This document shows positions 7,523-14,427 of a stretch of DNA of 41,652 nucleotides, piece by piece. This DNA comes from Verrucomicrobiota bacterium (lineage in GTDB: Bacteria; Verrucomicrobiota; Verrucomicrobiia; Palsa-1439), in assembly GCA_003152315.1 (NCBI GenBank), contig PLZV01000021.1:1-41652 (forward strand), given 5' to 3'. Below the pieces are notes generated by a model, which ran no database searches, was not told the origin of the DNA, and worked only from the letters and a program-made list of their open reading frames with translations. The first letter of the stretch is position 1, and the number at the start of each line of letters is the position of its first letter. The position numbers and the translations under genes are program-made.

Positions 7523-7918
7523 ATGACAATGAACAAGTTCAGCGGAGAGAAATTCGGCCAGTTCTGCAGCAAACAGTATGAACTCGCCTGTGCGTTGTTG
7601 GATTGCGAGGCCTTCCAGTCCTGGCACACGCCGTCACGGGATGAGTGGAATGCGGTGCTCGCCTCGATAAAGAAGATGGTGAAACAGTACGATTGGCCGT
7701 TGTATGAAGTCACCCGCGATGGCGACGACGCGTCATCCACCTCCACCATGAATACTGGTCTCCTGTTGAATGCCATTCATAAACTGCTGGGTGTATTTGA
7801 TGGTTACGATGTGAGATCCTTGCCGTCCCCGGGTCAGTGGGGTGACATCATGCGGGTTGTGGATGAAACCACCGAGCGTCGCGCCGTGGTTGACCAGGCG
7901 GCGAAACCCCAACTCTGA
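7523..7918 (+). CDS. Unrecognised 131-residue cytoplasmic protein
   Basis: The ATG at 7523 has CGGGAGA upstream at good spacing and opens MTMNKFSGEKFGQFCSKQYE. The protein is soluble, mixed alpha-helical, with two Cys near the N-terminus (FGQFCSKQYELACALLDCEA, third Cys included) and a Trp-rich middle (WHTPSRDEWNAVLA, YDWPLYEV). No family is recognised. It follows the stress-type genes and precedes another small unknown by 56 bp, so the two may be co-transcribed. Confidence 0.65.
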   Translation: MTMNKFSGEKFGQFCSKQYELACALLDCEAFQSWHTPSRDEWNAVLASIKKMVKQYDWPLYEVTRDGDDASSTSTMNTGLLLNAIHKLLGVFDGYDVRSLPSPGQWGDIMRVVDETTERRAVVDQAAKPQL

Positions 7919-7974
7919 CGACTTATCCGAACCAGACCGACCCGAGAGGAAAAGGCCCGACCGAAAGGAATCGA

Positions 7975-8175
7975 ATGATCAAAGAACCCAATGTCACCGA
8001 AACCACGTTCCGTTTCACCACCATCGGCGGAAGCTTCCTCATTCAGCGAATTGCTGAGATCGAAAAACTGGCACTGAACAATCTGCAAAGCGGGAAATCA
8101 CTCGACCGCGTAGTCACCGAAGCATTGGTGTCGATGAAAGATGCCTGTCGGGATGCACGGGCCAGCGTAGCGTAG
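7975..8175 (+). CDS. Unrecognised 66-residue small protein
   Basis: The ATG at 7975 is preceded by AAAGGAATCG, a good ribosome binding site. The protein is MIKEPNVTETTFRFTTIGGS..., soluble, with a C-terminal helix (LDRVVTEALVSMKDACRDAR). Codon use matches the neighbours. The C-terminal part loosely resembles the IDRAIAKRKTIDEVFLEIG segment of the small ORF at 11361 (hydrophobic pattern only). No function can be given. Confidence 0.6.
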   Translation: MIKEPNVTETTFRFTTIGGSFLIQRIAEIEKLALNNLQSGKSLDRVVTEALVSMKDACRDARASVA

Positions 8176-8224
8176 GTATCGGCGCGCTTCGCCGTCCCAA
8201 ACCGACATCCCATGCCTTGGTAGC

Positions 8225-8265
8225 GAATGCTGGCTGCCTCACCAGCCGTCGGCAAGCCGGCATCC
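8225..8265. repeat. Imperfect inverted repeat between convergent genes (possible bidirectional terminator or REP-like unit)
   Basis: GAATGCTGGCTGCC (8225-8238) and GGCAAGCCGGCATCC (8251-8265) pair over about 13 of 15 positions around a 12-base loop. It lies between the plus-strand gene ending at 8175 and the minus-strand methyltransferase ending at 8276. No T-run follows on either side, so a REP-like dispersed repeat is as likely as a terminator. Confidence 0.4.
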
Positions 8266-8275
8266 CGATAGAGTT

Positions 8276-9334
8276 TCAGTGACCGCCGACATCCACGAGC
8301 TTCCGCCCCCAAAGAATCAAAATATCATCCAACAATCTGTCCCTCTTGGGTCGGGTGAGCACCTCGAAGCCTGTTTGCTCAAGATATCGACCGAGGGTCT
8401 CGCCCGTGTACAAAAAGGTATGATATCCATGACGGAATCCATTCCAGCCCGATTTGTGCCGGCGATAGGCCGGGCCGCCGAACTTGGGAGTTTTCATGAC
8501 GACCACGCCACCGGGTCGCAGAATGTGATTTACCTTCTTAAGAAATGCCAGGGGACTCTGAACGTGTTCGATAACGGAATCCATCAGTACCATATCGAAA
8601 GACTGAGGCTCGATCGGTGCCTCTTCGAACGAGGACTCGATGACCTCAAACCCCTTTTCCCGGGCTTCCGCTGCGGCAATCGGAGAGGGCTCGAGCCCCA
8701 CGCACTGGTAAAAGCGCGACGCCAAGGTCAGCAACGTTCCGGTGCCACAGCCGACGTCCAGATAACGCCCGGAAGGGACGACTTTATGGGTGTCTCGGAC
8801 AAGACGGGACGCGGTACTGCCCAGGGTGCGGCGGATCATCTTCGTGCGGATTCGCTTGAACCACATGTTGCGTCGGGGTCGCTTCCGCTTGGTGGACCAC
8901 CACTCACCCTGATCCGGTAACTGGTCTCGGGTCGGAACGGGACGCAAAAAAATGAGTCCGCATTCGCACTTCCAGATGGTAAGAGGAATCGTAGCCGGAT
9001 TCCAACTGTCTCCCACTTCCCAGGTGTGGAGCAGCGAAAATGACCGGCTACCGCACAGGTCACATCCACCTTCATCACTGGCAGGGCCACTGACGAGCCG
9101 GTCCTGTGGCCTCAAAATGGTTTTCCCGAAATCCCCAGGTCGCTTCAAGTTCTGGTAATCTCCATCAGCTGGTTGGGGGCGAGTATAGACTCGTCGGGTC
9201 GGCTTTGCACCGGCAAACGCCAATAAAATTCGATCCTGACAGTTTGCCGCTTCGCAAAGCCAATGGCGAAGGCCCTGCCGCACTTGCAATCCTTGCATCA
9301 AGGCGTATGTTGCAAGTGAGAGTCGAGCAACCAT
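8276..9334 (-). CDS. Zn-ribbon class I SAM-dependent methyltransferase
   Basis: The clear core runs from a four-Cys ribbon (GCDLCGSRSF ... WKCECGLIFLRP) to the methyltransferase fold. Motif I is RYLDVGCGTGTLLTLA, the acidic strand 2 end is CVGLEPSP, motif IV is FDMVLMDSVIEHV, and motif VI is LRPGGVVVMKTPKFGG. This is the class that methylates small molecules or sugars in surface polysaccharide and secondary-metabolite loci; the substrate is unknown. The start is uncertain. The frame stays open to a TTG at 9442, ATG at 9334 is used here, and a TTG at 9148 with GGAG upstream would also keep all domains. A start beyond about 9318 would overlap the putative RNA on the other strand. Confidence 0.82.
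   Translation of the reverse strand: MVARLSLATYALMQGLQVRQGLRHWLCEAANCQDRILLAFAGAKPTRRVYTRPQPADGDYQNLKRPGDFGKTILRPQDRLVSGPASDEGGCDLCGSRSFSLLHTWEVGDSWNPATIPLTIWKCECGLIFLRPVPTRDQLPDQGEWWSTKRKRPRRNMWFKRIRTKMIRRTLGSTASRLVRDTHKVVPSGRYLDVGCGTGTLLTLASRFYQCVGLEPSPIAAAEAREKGFEVIESSFEEAPIEPQSFDMVLMDSVIEHVQSPLAFLKKVNHILRPGGVVVMKTPKFGGPAYRRHKSGWNGFRHGYHTFLYTGETLGRYLEQTGFEVLTRPKRDRLLDDILILWGRKLVDVGGH
9284..9311 (+). promoter_or_regulatory. Sigma-70-like promoter of the repeated leader element, copy A
   Basis: TTGCAA (9284-9289), a 16-base spacer and TATGTT (9306-9311), followed after 6 bases by GAGAGTCGAG. Copies B (9996) and C (11306) have the same boxes, the same 16-base spacing and the same leader word. 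Confidence 0.5.
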
Positions 9335-9431
9335 CTCGTCAAATAAGATAAATCTGGAGCTAGAGACCCCCCTCCGGGATCGGCTCGGAGGATTTGGAAA
9401 TTGGAGAGTTGAGCCTCGACTCTCCTTTATT
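9318..9431 (+). ncRNA. Putative small structured RNA, copy A
   Basis: The predicted transcript starts near 9318 with GAGAGTCGAG. It contains an internal hairpin CCTCCG-N9-CGGAGG and ends in GGAGAGTTGAG/CTCGACTCTCC followed by TTTATTTTC. The 5' word is itself complementary to the 3' CTCGACTCTC (9415-9424). Two mutually exclusive helices are therefore possible: a closing stem that would disarm the terminator, or the terminator hairpin. No known RNA family is recognised. Confidence 0.4.
9403..9431 (+). terminator. Rho-independent terminator of putative RNA A
   Basis: GGAGAGTTGAG (9403-9413) pairs with CTCGACTCTCC (9415-9425) over 11 positions with one G-U pair, followed by TTTATTTT. The innermost pairs must open to make a loop. 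Confidence 0.55.
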
Positions 9432-9474
9432 TTCTCCGCCAAATCCCGCTGCCGGTTTTCAATTGCAAATGAAA

Positions 9475-9500
9475 GCGGCGCACTCAGTTGAATGCGCCGC
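9475..9500. repeat. GC-rich perfect hairpin
   Basis: GCGGCGCA (9475-9482) and TGCGCCGC (9493-9500) are perfect complements around a 10-base loop. An outer GAAAGC/GCTTTC pair (9471-9476, 9506-9511) brackets it with a 5-base bulge. It may be a terminator for the minus or plus strand, or part of an RNA. The neighbouring stretch 9512-9698 shows nothing else I can support. Confidence 0.4.
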
Positions 9501-9698
9501 CCTCAGCTTTCTACTCTTTAGTCTCTGAATCGACGGGGTTAATGGTTTGTGGGCTCGACCACTGGAACCCTTGTTCCTCTAACCCGCCCGCCGAATCTCA
9601 AAGACCAAGAAACTGTATCTAAGACAGTACATCGGCAATCCTGTTCAAATCCTGTAGCCGCGCAACGGCGGAGTGCTCGAATATTTGGAAAGCAGGCA

Positions 9699-9899
9699 TC
9701 AAGGCAGACCTGTTCTATCGAAGTTACGCCGATCAGGATGGTAACAAGAGACGCCGGAAGCAAAACGCACCGCATACGGGCAACCGTCGGGGTTTTCCAC
9801 CAGGCATTTCGTGAAACCCAGGGACTCCCCCAGATACCTGGTCCGACAGTTTTCTGGACTCGGAAGACGCCGTTGATTGCTGACCGTGTCGTCGGTCAT
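9699..9899 (-). CDS. Small Cys-rich protein, unknown
   Basis: A 66-residue ORF with four cysteines in a regular layout: ENCRTRYLGE, GFTKCLVENPDGCPYAV, GVSCYHPDRRNF. The ordered C...KCL-x5-GCPY...CYHP pattern looks like a metal-binding mini-domain and resembles short Cys-rich conserved proteins I have seen, but I cannot name a family. No strong ribosome binding site precedes ATG 9899, and the frame stays open upstream to 10001. Its codon use is less biased than that of the neighbours. Confidence 0.45.
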   Translation of the reverse strand: MTDDTVSNQRRLPSPENCRTRYLGESLGFTKCLVENPDGCPYAVRFASGVSCYHPDRRNFDRTGLP

Positions 9900-9995
9900 G
9901 TTTCGAGCAATAGCATTCCACCGATGCCATGTCGAGCTTTTCCGCCCACCCGTATCCAGCCCGGTCCCGCCGCCATTTCTGCCACCGAAGCACAG

Positions 9996-10023
9996 TTGCA
10001 ATTCCTACAACTGGGGTTAGGTT
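9996..10023 (+). promoter_or_regulatory. Sigma-70-like promoter of the repeated leader element, copy B
   Basis: TTGCAA (9996-10001), a 16-base spacer and TAGGTT (10018-10023), followed by GCTGTGGAGAGTCGAGG. The spacer shares TTCCT with copy C. Confidence 0.45.
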
Positions 10024-10028
10024 GCTGT

Positions 10029-10082
10029 GGAGAGTCGAGGATGGGGTAGTAGCAGGGATCGGTAGGCAAGTCTCGACTCTCC
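10029..10082 (+). ncRNA. Putative hairpin RNA or leader, copy B
   Basis: GGAGAGTCGAG (10029-10039) is perfectly complementary over 11 bases to CTCGACTCTCC (10072-10082), with 32 bases between. The same two words form the ends of RNA A. No T-run follows, so the transcript end is unknown and it could read on. Confidence 0.4.
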
Positions 10083-10210
10083 ATTGCTATTGCCGTCCGC
10101 CGATCGCTCCCAGTCCCGAAAACTCTCGATCCGGTTTTCGGGGATTCCTTGCGCAACCAGAGCGGGGCATTGGTTCAAGATGCGAAATTCCAATGATGGC
10201 CCGGTTGCGA

Positions 10211-10633
10211 TCAGGCAGGCGATTGTGGCGCCGAACAAGCAAGGCCAGGATCATCGATGGCGTCCCGAACCTTCTGAGTCAGGTCTGGCAAGCTGAACGG
10301 TTTTTGAAGGTAGCCCCGGAGGCCTCTCTTGAACATCTTATCGGCCACCGTTTCTTCGCACCCCGTCAACAAGACGACCCGCACGTCCGGATTGAGACTT
10401 TGCAGGTTCTCGAAAACCAATTCGCCCGACATTTCGGGAAGCAAGTAATCCAACAAGACCATGCCAATGTCTCGGTGATAATCCCGATACAACGTGATGG
10501 CTTCCTTCGGACTGGAAGCCGTATGCACGCTGAAGCCATAGCATTCCAACGCCGCCTTGAGCATACTGAGAAATCCTGCCTCGTCGTCGACAGCGAGAAT
10601 ACATTCTTTTTTACGGGAATTATTGGAAGTCAT
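10211..10633 (-). CDS. Stand-alone receiver-domain response regulator
   Basis: A receiver domain with little else: acidic pocket ILAVDDEAGF, phospho-acceptor Asp in GMVLLDYLLPEMSG, Thr in VVLLTGCEE and Lys in YLQKPFSLPD. There is no output domain. It is close to the regulator at 33317 (shared patterns LLD-x-L-x-P-(E/D)-M-(S/T)-G, NPDVRV(V/I)LLTGCE, KMF-x2-GLRG-x-(L/I)QKPF), so the two are recent paralogues. The ATG at 10633 opens MTSNNSRKKE. GGAGG touches this ATG, so an upstream ATG at 10651 or 10687 is also possible. It is divergent from the regulator at 10734. Confidence 0.88.
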   Translation of the reverse strand: MTSNNSRKKECILAVDDEAGFLSMLKAALECYGFSVHTASSPKEAITLYRDYHRDIGMVLLDYLLPEMSGELVFENLQSLNPDVRVVLLTGCEETVADKMFKRGLRGYLQKPFSLPDLTQKVRDAIDDPGLACSAPQSPA

Positions 10634-10681
10634 CCTCCAATGGATGAGCATTCGGCTTGCCAATCCGGCACGAAACATGCC

Positions 10682-10723
10682 CATCAATTACCGTTTGCCA
10701 CTTGGACTGATAGTTAATTGATG
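10682..10723. promoter_or_regulatory. 9-bp perfect inverted repeat in a divergent regulator promoter
   Basis: CATCAATTA (10682-10690) and TAATTGATG (10715-10723) are perfect complements 24 bases apart, placed between the two divergent receiver genes. The layout suits a dimeric repressor or activator acting on both. Confidence 0.4.
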
Positions 10724-10733
10724 AGGAAAAACT

Positions 10734-11225
10734 ATGGGCATTTTGAGCGCAGCAATCGGGTTATTTAGCGACGGTGGCGTTGGTCAACAGGAAGGACTCC
10801 CGGAATGCGCTTCCAATGACGGGAGCGAACCGAAAGCCACCATTCTGGTGATCGATGACGACCCCCTGCTGCTCCTAACCGTCAAAACCCTGCTGGGCAA
10901 GAGTGGCTTCAATGTGCTGGCTACGCCATCGTCGCCAAAAGGATTGGACATGCTCCGCTATGCCGGGAGTGACATCCGCGTCGTGCTACTCGATTACAAC
11001 ATGCCGCGACTTAATGGTGACCAGGCGCTTACGTTCGTGAGGCAACTTAACCCGAACGTGAAGGTCATTGGACTCACGGCTATGAACCTCGACTCGTTGC
11101 CCAAGGCGTATCTCGTTGGGGTTGACAAGTTACTCACGAAACCGGTAGTCGCCACCGCTTTGCTGCGTGCCGTAAACGAGCTACTTGGCGAGGGACAGAC
11201 CGCTTCGTCGGGGATTCAGTCGTAA
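10734..11225 (+). CDS. Stand-alone receiver-domain response regulator
   Basis: A 163-residue protein with about 35 unstructured residues, then a receiver domain: ILVIDDDPLLLLTV, phospho-acceptor Asp in VVLLDYNMPRLNGD, Thr in VIGLTAMN, Lys in LLTKPVVA. It has no output domain, so it must act by protein contact. GAGG lies about 9 bases before the ATG. It is less similar to the other receivers in the window than 10211 and 33317 are to each other. Confidence 0.88.
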   Translation: MGILSAAIGLFSDGGVGQQEGLPECASNDGSEPKATILVIDDDPLLLLTVKTLLGKSGFNVLATPSSPKGLDMLRYAGSDIRVVLLDYNMPRLNGDQALTFVRQLNPNVKVIGLTAMNLDSLPKAYLVGVDKLLTKPVVATALLRAVNELLGEGQTASSGIQS

Positions 11226-11305
11226 ACACTCCGGCTCCCGAATCTTATCCGTGTTCCAACCGGCAGCGCTGACTTCCCACCCCCATCTCTCAGCGGATCT
11301 GTCAG

Positions 11306-11350
11306 TTGCAATTCCTGCGATCAGGCTTATCTTGCTATGGAGAGTCGAGG
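11306..11350 (+). promoter_or_regulatory. Repeated promoter-plus-leader element, copy C
   Basis: TTGCAA (11306-11311), a 16-base spacer and TATCTT (11328-11333), then GCTATGGAGAGTCGAGG ending at 11350. Unlike copies A and B, no downstream CTCGACTCTCC partner is seen. Instead an ATG follows at 11361, so here the leader would carry the small ORF. Confidence 0.45.
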
Positions 11351-11360
11351 GTCGGGTCGC

Positions 11361-11615
11361 ATGAATAGGCACGTGCTGGAAATCTCCACTCATGTCTTTC
11401 GCCTACTTCGAAGGCGGGCACTGCTCTATATACCCTGCTCTGACGAAAAAGCCGGTCCCGTGCAACACGTCGTGGTCGATGATGATGTTTACAGCGAAAT
11501 AATCGACCGCGCCATTGCCAAGCGAAAAACCATCGACGAAGTCTTCCTCGAAATCGGCAGGCGGATGTGTTCCGCGCATCGACGGTCGCGTTGCCTCAAG
11601 CGGTGGAGCCATTAG
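11361..11615 (+). CDS. Unrecognised 84-residue ORF behind leader copy C
   Basis: MNRHVLEISTHVFRLLRRRA..., ending at 11615. The middle (VQHVVVDDDVYSEIIDRAIA, KRKTIDEVFLEIGRRM) has the hydrophobic spacing of a real helical protein, while the Arg-rich tail looks less natural. GAGG of the leader word lies 10 bases before the ATG. No family is recognised. The gap 11226-11305 shows nothing. Confidence 0.4.
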   Translation: MNRHVLEISTHVFRLLRRRALLYIPCSDEKAGPVQHVVVDDDVYSEIIDRAIAKRKTIDEVFLEIGRRMCSAHRRSRCLKRWSH

Positions 11616-11659
11616 CGGCGGCGTAACTGCCAGTTCCCAGTCGCTTGTGTCCGAAAAAG

Positions 11660-11733
11660 TGGAGCGGGCGATGGGAATCGAACCCACCTAGCTGGCTTGG
11701 GAAGCCAGTGCATTACCACTATGCTACGCCCGC
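11660..11733 (-). tRNA. tRNA-Gly(CCC)
   Basis: The minus strand gives a complete cloverleaf: acceptor GCGGGCG/CGCCCGC, a D-arm GCATAGTGGTAATGC, anticodon stem CTGGC/GCCAG with loop TTCCCAA (anticodon CCC), and a T-arm around GGTTCGATTCC. Discriminator T and an encoded CCA fill 11663-11660. U73 is the usual bacterial tRNA-Gly discriminator. Confidence 0.96.
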
Positions 11734-11819
11734 TTGAACCCCCGACATTCTCGCCGTTTCTTCTTTCAAATCAAGCCAAAGTTGGTAAAGACGGGCGGGT
11801 TTGGTATGGTACCGTGAAT

Positions 11820-12128
11820 ATGACGCCTTCGAACGCCACGGGACAACCCGGTGTCATTCACCTTGACGAGACCGCGACGAAGGAGGAGCTGGCCACGCCG
11901 TGGAACGTCATCGTCCACAATGATCCCATCAACTTGATGAACTATGTCACGATGGTGCTGATGCGGGTGTTCGGTTACCCGCGTCCCAAGGCGAAGAAAA
12001 TGATGTTGGAGGTGCATACCCAGGGGCGCTCGCTGGTGTGGTCGGGTGGCCGCGAGCAAGCGGAGCATTACGTCCACCAGCTTCACGGCTATCAATTGCT
12101 CGCCACGATGGAGAAATCGGAAACGTGA
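11820..12128 (+). CDS. clpS: ATP-dependent Clp protease adaptor ClpS
   Basis: A 102-residue protein starting at ATG 11820 (MTPSNATGQPGVIHLDETAT). The ClpS core is WNVIVHNDPINLMNYVTMVL, where NDP..L..YV forms the N-degron pocket, followed by VFGYPRPKAKKMMLEVHTQG and REQAEHYVHQLHGYQLLATME. ClpS delivers N-end-rule substrates to ClpAP/ClpCP and alters ClpA or ClpC substrate choice. The last bases overlap the GTG of the next gene. The longer upstream frame from 11697 overlaps the tRNA and is not used. Confidence 0.96.
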   Translation: MTPSNATGQPGVIHLDETATKEELATPWNVIVHNDPINLMNYVTMVLMRVFGYPRPKAKKMMLEVHTQGRSLVWSGGREQAEHYVHQLHGYQLLATMEKSET

Positions 12129-12643
12129 CCGAGTTGCGCGTCGAACGGTTGGATGAAAAGCATATCCGCATCAGCGGCCTGACGGCCATGCTGGCCGCGA
12201 TGCTTCGCGAGATGCCCGAAATCCTGGAATTACGCGATGGTCCGGACGCGTCCGCCCGGCTCTTTCCCGATCCCACCGCGATCGACGACAAGATCAACCG
12301 GGAATGGCAGCAGATGACCACCCCCGAATTGCGCCACCTGTTCGTCTCGGCGGCGGAAACCGTGACGCGCGACCTGATCTTGCTGGCAGGTAGCAAGGGG
12401 GCTCCCGAAGCATACGAAGTTACGTTTCCCGTCGAGCATCTCACCGCGTGGATGAGCGCCCTCAACCAGACGCGTTTGATCCTCGCCGAGGTCCACAAGA
12501 TCGACGAAGCGGACATGGAACGCCGGGATTTCGACCCGCAGAATCCGAAGCATTTGGCTGTCTTGCGGATCCAACTGCTCGGGTATCTCCTGCATCTCTT
12601 CGTGGAATTGGAGAATGGCGATGAGTCAACGGACCGTATTTGA
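12125..12643 (+). CDS. DUF2017 family protein
   Basis: A 172-residue protein beginning at GTG 12125, overlapping the clpS stop by three bases (VTELRVERLDEKHIRISGLT). It is an alpha-helical soluble protein containing LAAMLREMPEILELRDGPDA and VTFPVEHLTAWMSALNQTRLILAE. DUF2017 proteins follow clpS in several phyla. The coupling suggests a role tied to ClpS-dependent proteolysis, which is inferred from context. The 3' end overlaps the next gene. Confidence 0.85.
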   Translation: MTELRVERLDEKHIRISGLTAMLAAMLREMPEILELRDGPDASARLFPDPTAIDDKINREWQQMTTPELRHLFVSAAETVTRDLILLAGSKGAPEAYEVTFPVEHLTAWMSALNQTRLILAEVHKIDEADMERRDFDPQNPKHLAVLRIQLLGYLLHLFVELENGDESTDRI

Positions 12644-12842
12644 AGGCCAGGCCATCAAATCCGAGATGGTGGTCCTGGTGCTCGAGAAGTGGGACCTCCA
12701 TCCGCAGATGGAAGAAAAGGACGCCAAACCAAACCTTGACGACCTTGCCCGCGACACGCGCGTGCTGGTCCCGGAAGCCGAATTTGAACGAGCGCGAGAG
12801 ATCCTCTTCGGTGAAAGCGAGATTGAGCGCGCCGGGTTCTAA
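12621..12842 (+). CDS. DUF2007-like small protein
   Basis: A 73-residue protein. The ATG at 12621 is preferred because TTGGAG lies 7 bases upstream, while the ATG at 12615 is too close to it. The protein (MSQRTVFEGQAIKSEMVVLV...) ends RDTRVLVPEAEFERAREIL, the typical C-terminus of DUF2007 putative signal-transducing proteins. It overlaps the DUF2017 gene by 23 bp and ends 4 bp into the convergent kinase gene. Function is unknown. A second DUF2007-like protein is at 33769. Confidence 0.75.
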   Translation: MSQRTVFEGQAIKSEMVVLVLEKWDLHPQMEEKDAKPNLDDLARDTRVLVPEAEFERAREILFGESEIERAGF

Positions 12843-13747
12843 ACCACGTCGAAATGACTCATCGACTTGAACAGGCTGTAGCGCTCGTTGATTTGCGCTT
12901 CGGTCAATGACTGCAGGCGGGTGAGGCTGAAATCTTCCACGCAATACGAGGCAATGACACTCCCGTAGATGACCGCTTTGCGCAGCGACTCGTGGTCGAT
13001 GCGATCGGCGCGAGTGAGGTAGCCTGTGAACGCGCCCGCGAAGCAATCGCCCGCGCCGGTCGGATCGTGAATATCTTCGAGCGGATATGCCGGCGCACTA
13101 AAGAAGAAGTCATTCCCAAAGAGCATGGAACCGTGCTCCCCTTTTTTGATGACCACGTATTTCGGGCCCATCTTCAGGAGCAAGCGGCCCGCCTTGATAA
13201 GGCTGGTCTCCTTCGTAAACTCGCGCGCCTCGCTCTCATTCAGCACGAGGCAGTCAATCTTGCGCAGCAAATCGGTCAGCGCGTCGCGTTGCGTCTCGAT
13301 CCACAAATCCATCGTATCAGCCACGATGAACTTCGGCGCTGTGACCTGCGCCAGCACGTGCATCTGCAATTGCGGCGAAATGTTTGCGAGAAAGACATAC
13401 GGGGTGCTCTTGTAGGCCTCGGGTAGTGCAGGCTTGAATATCTCAAAGACGTTGAGCTCAACCGACAGAGTGCGCCGCTTGTTCAAGTCCCATTCATACT
13501 CGCCGCTCCAGCGGAATGTCTTGCCGTCGGCAATCTGCAAGCCGTCGAGATCGATACCGTGCTTGCGGTAGAGAGCGAGATATTTTTCGGGGAAGTCCGT
13601 GCCGACAATCGCGAGCATCTGGACGGGCCCAAAAAAACTCGCAGCCACCGCGGCATAGCTGGCCGAACCGCCGAGTAGGTCGTGATGTTCCTGGAGCGGC
13701 GTCTTGACGCTATCCAGCGCGACAGAACCTGTAATGAGAAGACTCAT
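12839..13747 (-). CDS. PfkB-family carbohydrate/nucleoside kinase
   Basis: A 302-residue ribokinase-fold protein. The N-terminal glycine motif LLGGSASYAAVAASFFG begins the substrate lid. The C-terminal signature DIHDPTGAGDCFAGAFTGYL carries the catalytic Asp and anion hole. The middle has KFIVADTMDLWIE and CLVLNESEAREFTKE, the N-x-x-E region. It phosphorylates a sugar or nucleoside with ATP; the exact substrate is not evident. It lies 35 bp after thiE on the same strand, the last gene of a possible pfk-thiE-pfkB operon. Confidence 0.92.
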   Translation of the reverse strand: MSLLITGSVALDSVKTPLQEHHDLLGGSASYAAVAASFFGPVQMLAIVGTDFPEKYLALYRKHGIDLDGLQIADGKTFRWSGEYEWDLNKRRTLSVELNVFEIFKPALPEAYKSTPYVFLANISPQLQMHVLAQVTAPKFIVADTMDLWIETQRDALTDLLRKIDCLVLNESEAREFTKETSLIKAGRLLLKMGPKYVVIKKGEHGSMLFGNDFFFSAPAYPLEDIHDPTGAGDCFAGAFTGYLTRADRIDHESLRKAVIYGSVIASYCVEDFSLTRLQSLTEAQINERYSLFKSMSHFDVV

Positions 13748-13782
13748 GTTGATTTCCTTGGCAGTCCTGAATCCATTCGCGG

Positions 13783-14427
13783 CTACAATTTCTCCAGTCG
13801 TTTCTTGAATGCTGTCGCGGCTTCTGTCTTGTCGGAGGCTTTCAGGATTGCGGAGACGACTGCCACGCGTGTCGCGCCCGCCTCCAGGACCTCGCCGATG
13901 TTGTCCAGGCTGATACCGCCGATGGCGAAGAATGGCGTTTTTACGCGTGCGGCAACTTCCCGCACCAGTTCGACGCCCACGGGTTTCACGCCGGGTTTTG
14001 TGGCCGTCGGAAAGACGGGCCCAACCCCGATGTAGTCAGCGCCATCGCGTTCGGCCGCGAGCGCCTGTTCCAACGAGTGTGTGCTGAGGCCGACGATGCG
14101 CATATTTGCCAGCCGTTCGGCCCGTCCTTCGCGTGGAATCGCGGCCCAATCCTCCTGTCCAAGATGCACGCCATCGGCGCCCGCCTCAAACGCCGCCTCG
14201 ATGTCGTCGTTGATGATGACGGGCACCTTGTATTGAAACGCCGCGGAGACGACCTTCAGGGCGAGAGCGACACGATCGGGATGTGACCTGTCCTTGGCGC
14301 GCACCTGGATGATGTCCACGCCGCCGGCGATCAAGACTCGCGCCACTTCACCCGGGTCAAGCTCCTCGATATACGCCATATCGATGAACCCGTACAAATG
14401 GCACCGGGCGAGACGCGTCTTTGACAT
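13783..14427 (-). CDS. thiE: Thiamine-phosphate synthase
   Basis: A 214-residue TIM barrel starting at ATG 14427 (MSKTRLARCHLYGFID), which overlaps the upstream stop by one base. It has the ThiE set: VDIIQVRAKD (diphosphate side), VIINDDIEAAFEAGADGVHL with GQED, IVGLSTHS, ADYIGVGPVFPTATKPG, and PFFAIGGISLDNIGEVLEAG. It joins HMP-diphosphate and thiazole phosphate to make thiamine phosphate. No other thi gene is in the window. Overlap with pfk means the pair is co-translated. Confidence 0.95.
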   Translation of the reverse strand: MSKTRLARCHLYGFIDMAYIEELDPGEVARVLIAGGVDIIQVRAKDRSHPDRVALALKVVSAAFQYKVPVIINDDIEAAFEAGADGVHLGQEDWAAIPREGRAERLANMRIVGLSTHSLEQALAAERDGADYIGVGPVFPTATKPGVKPVGVELVREVAARVKTPFFAIGGISLDNIGEVLEAGATRVAVVSAILKASDKTEAATAFKKRLEKL

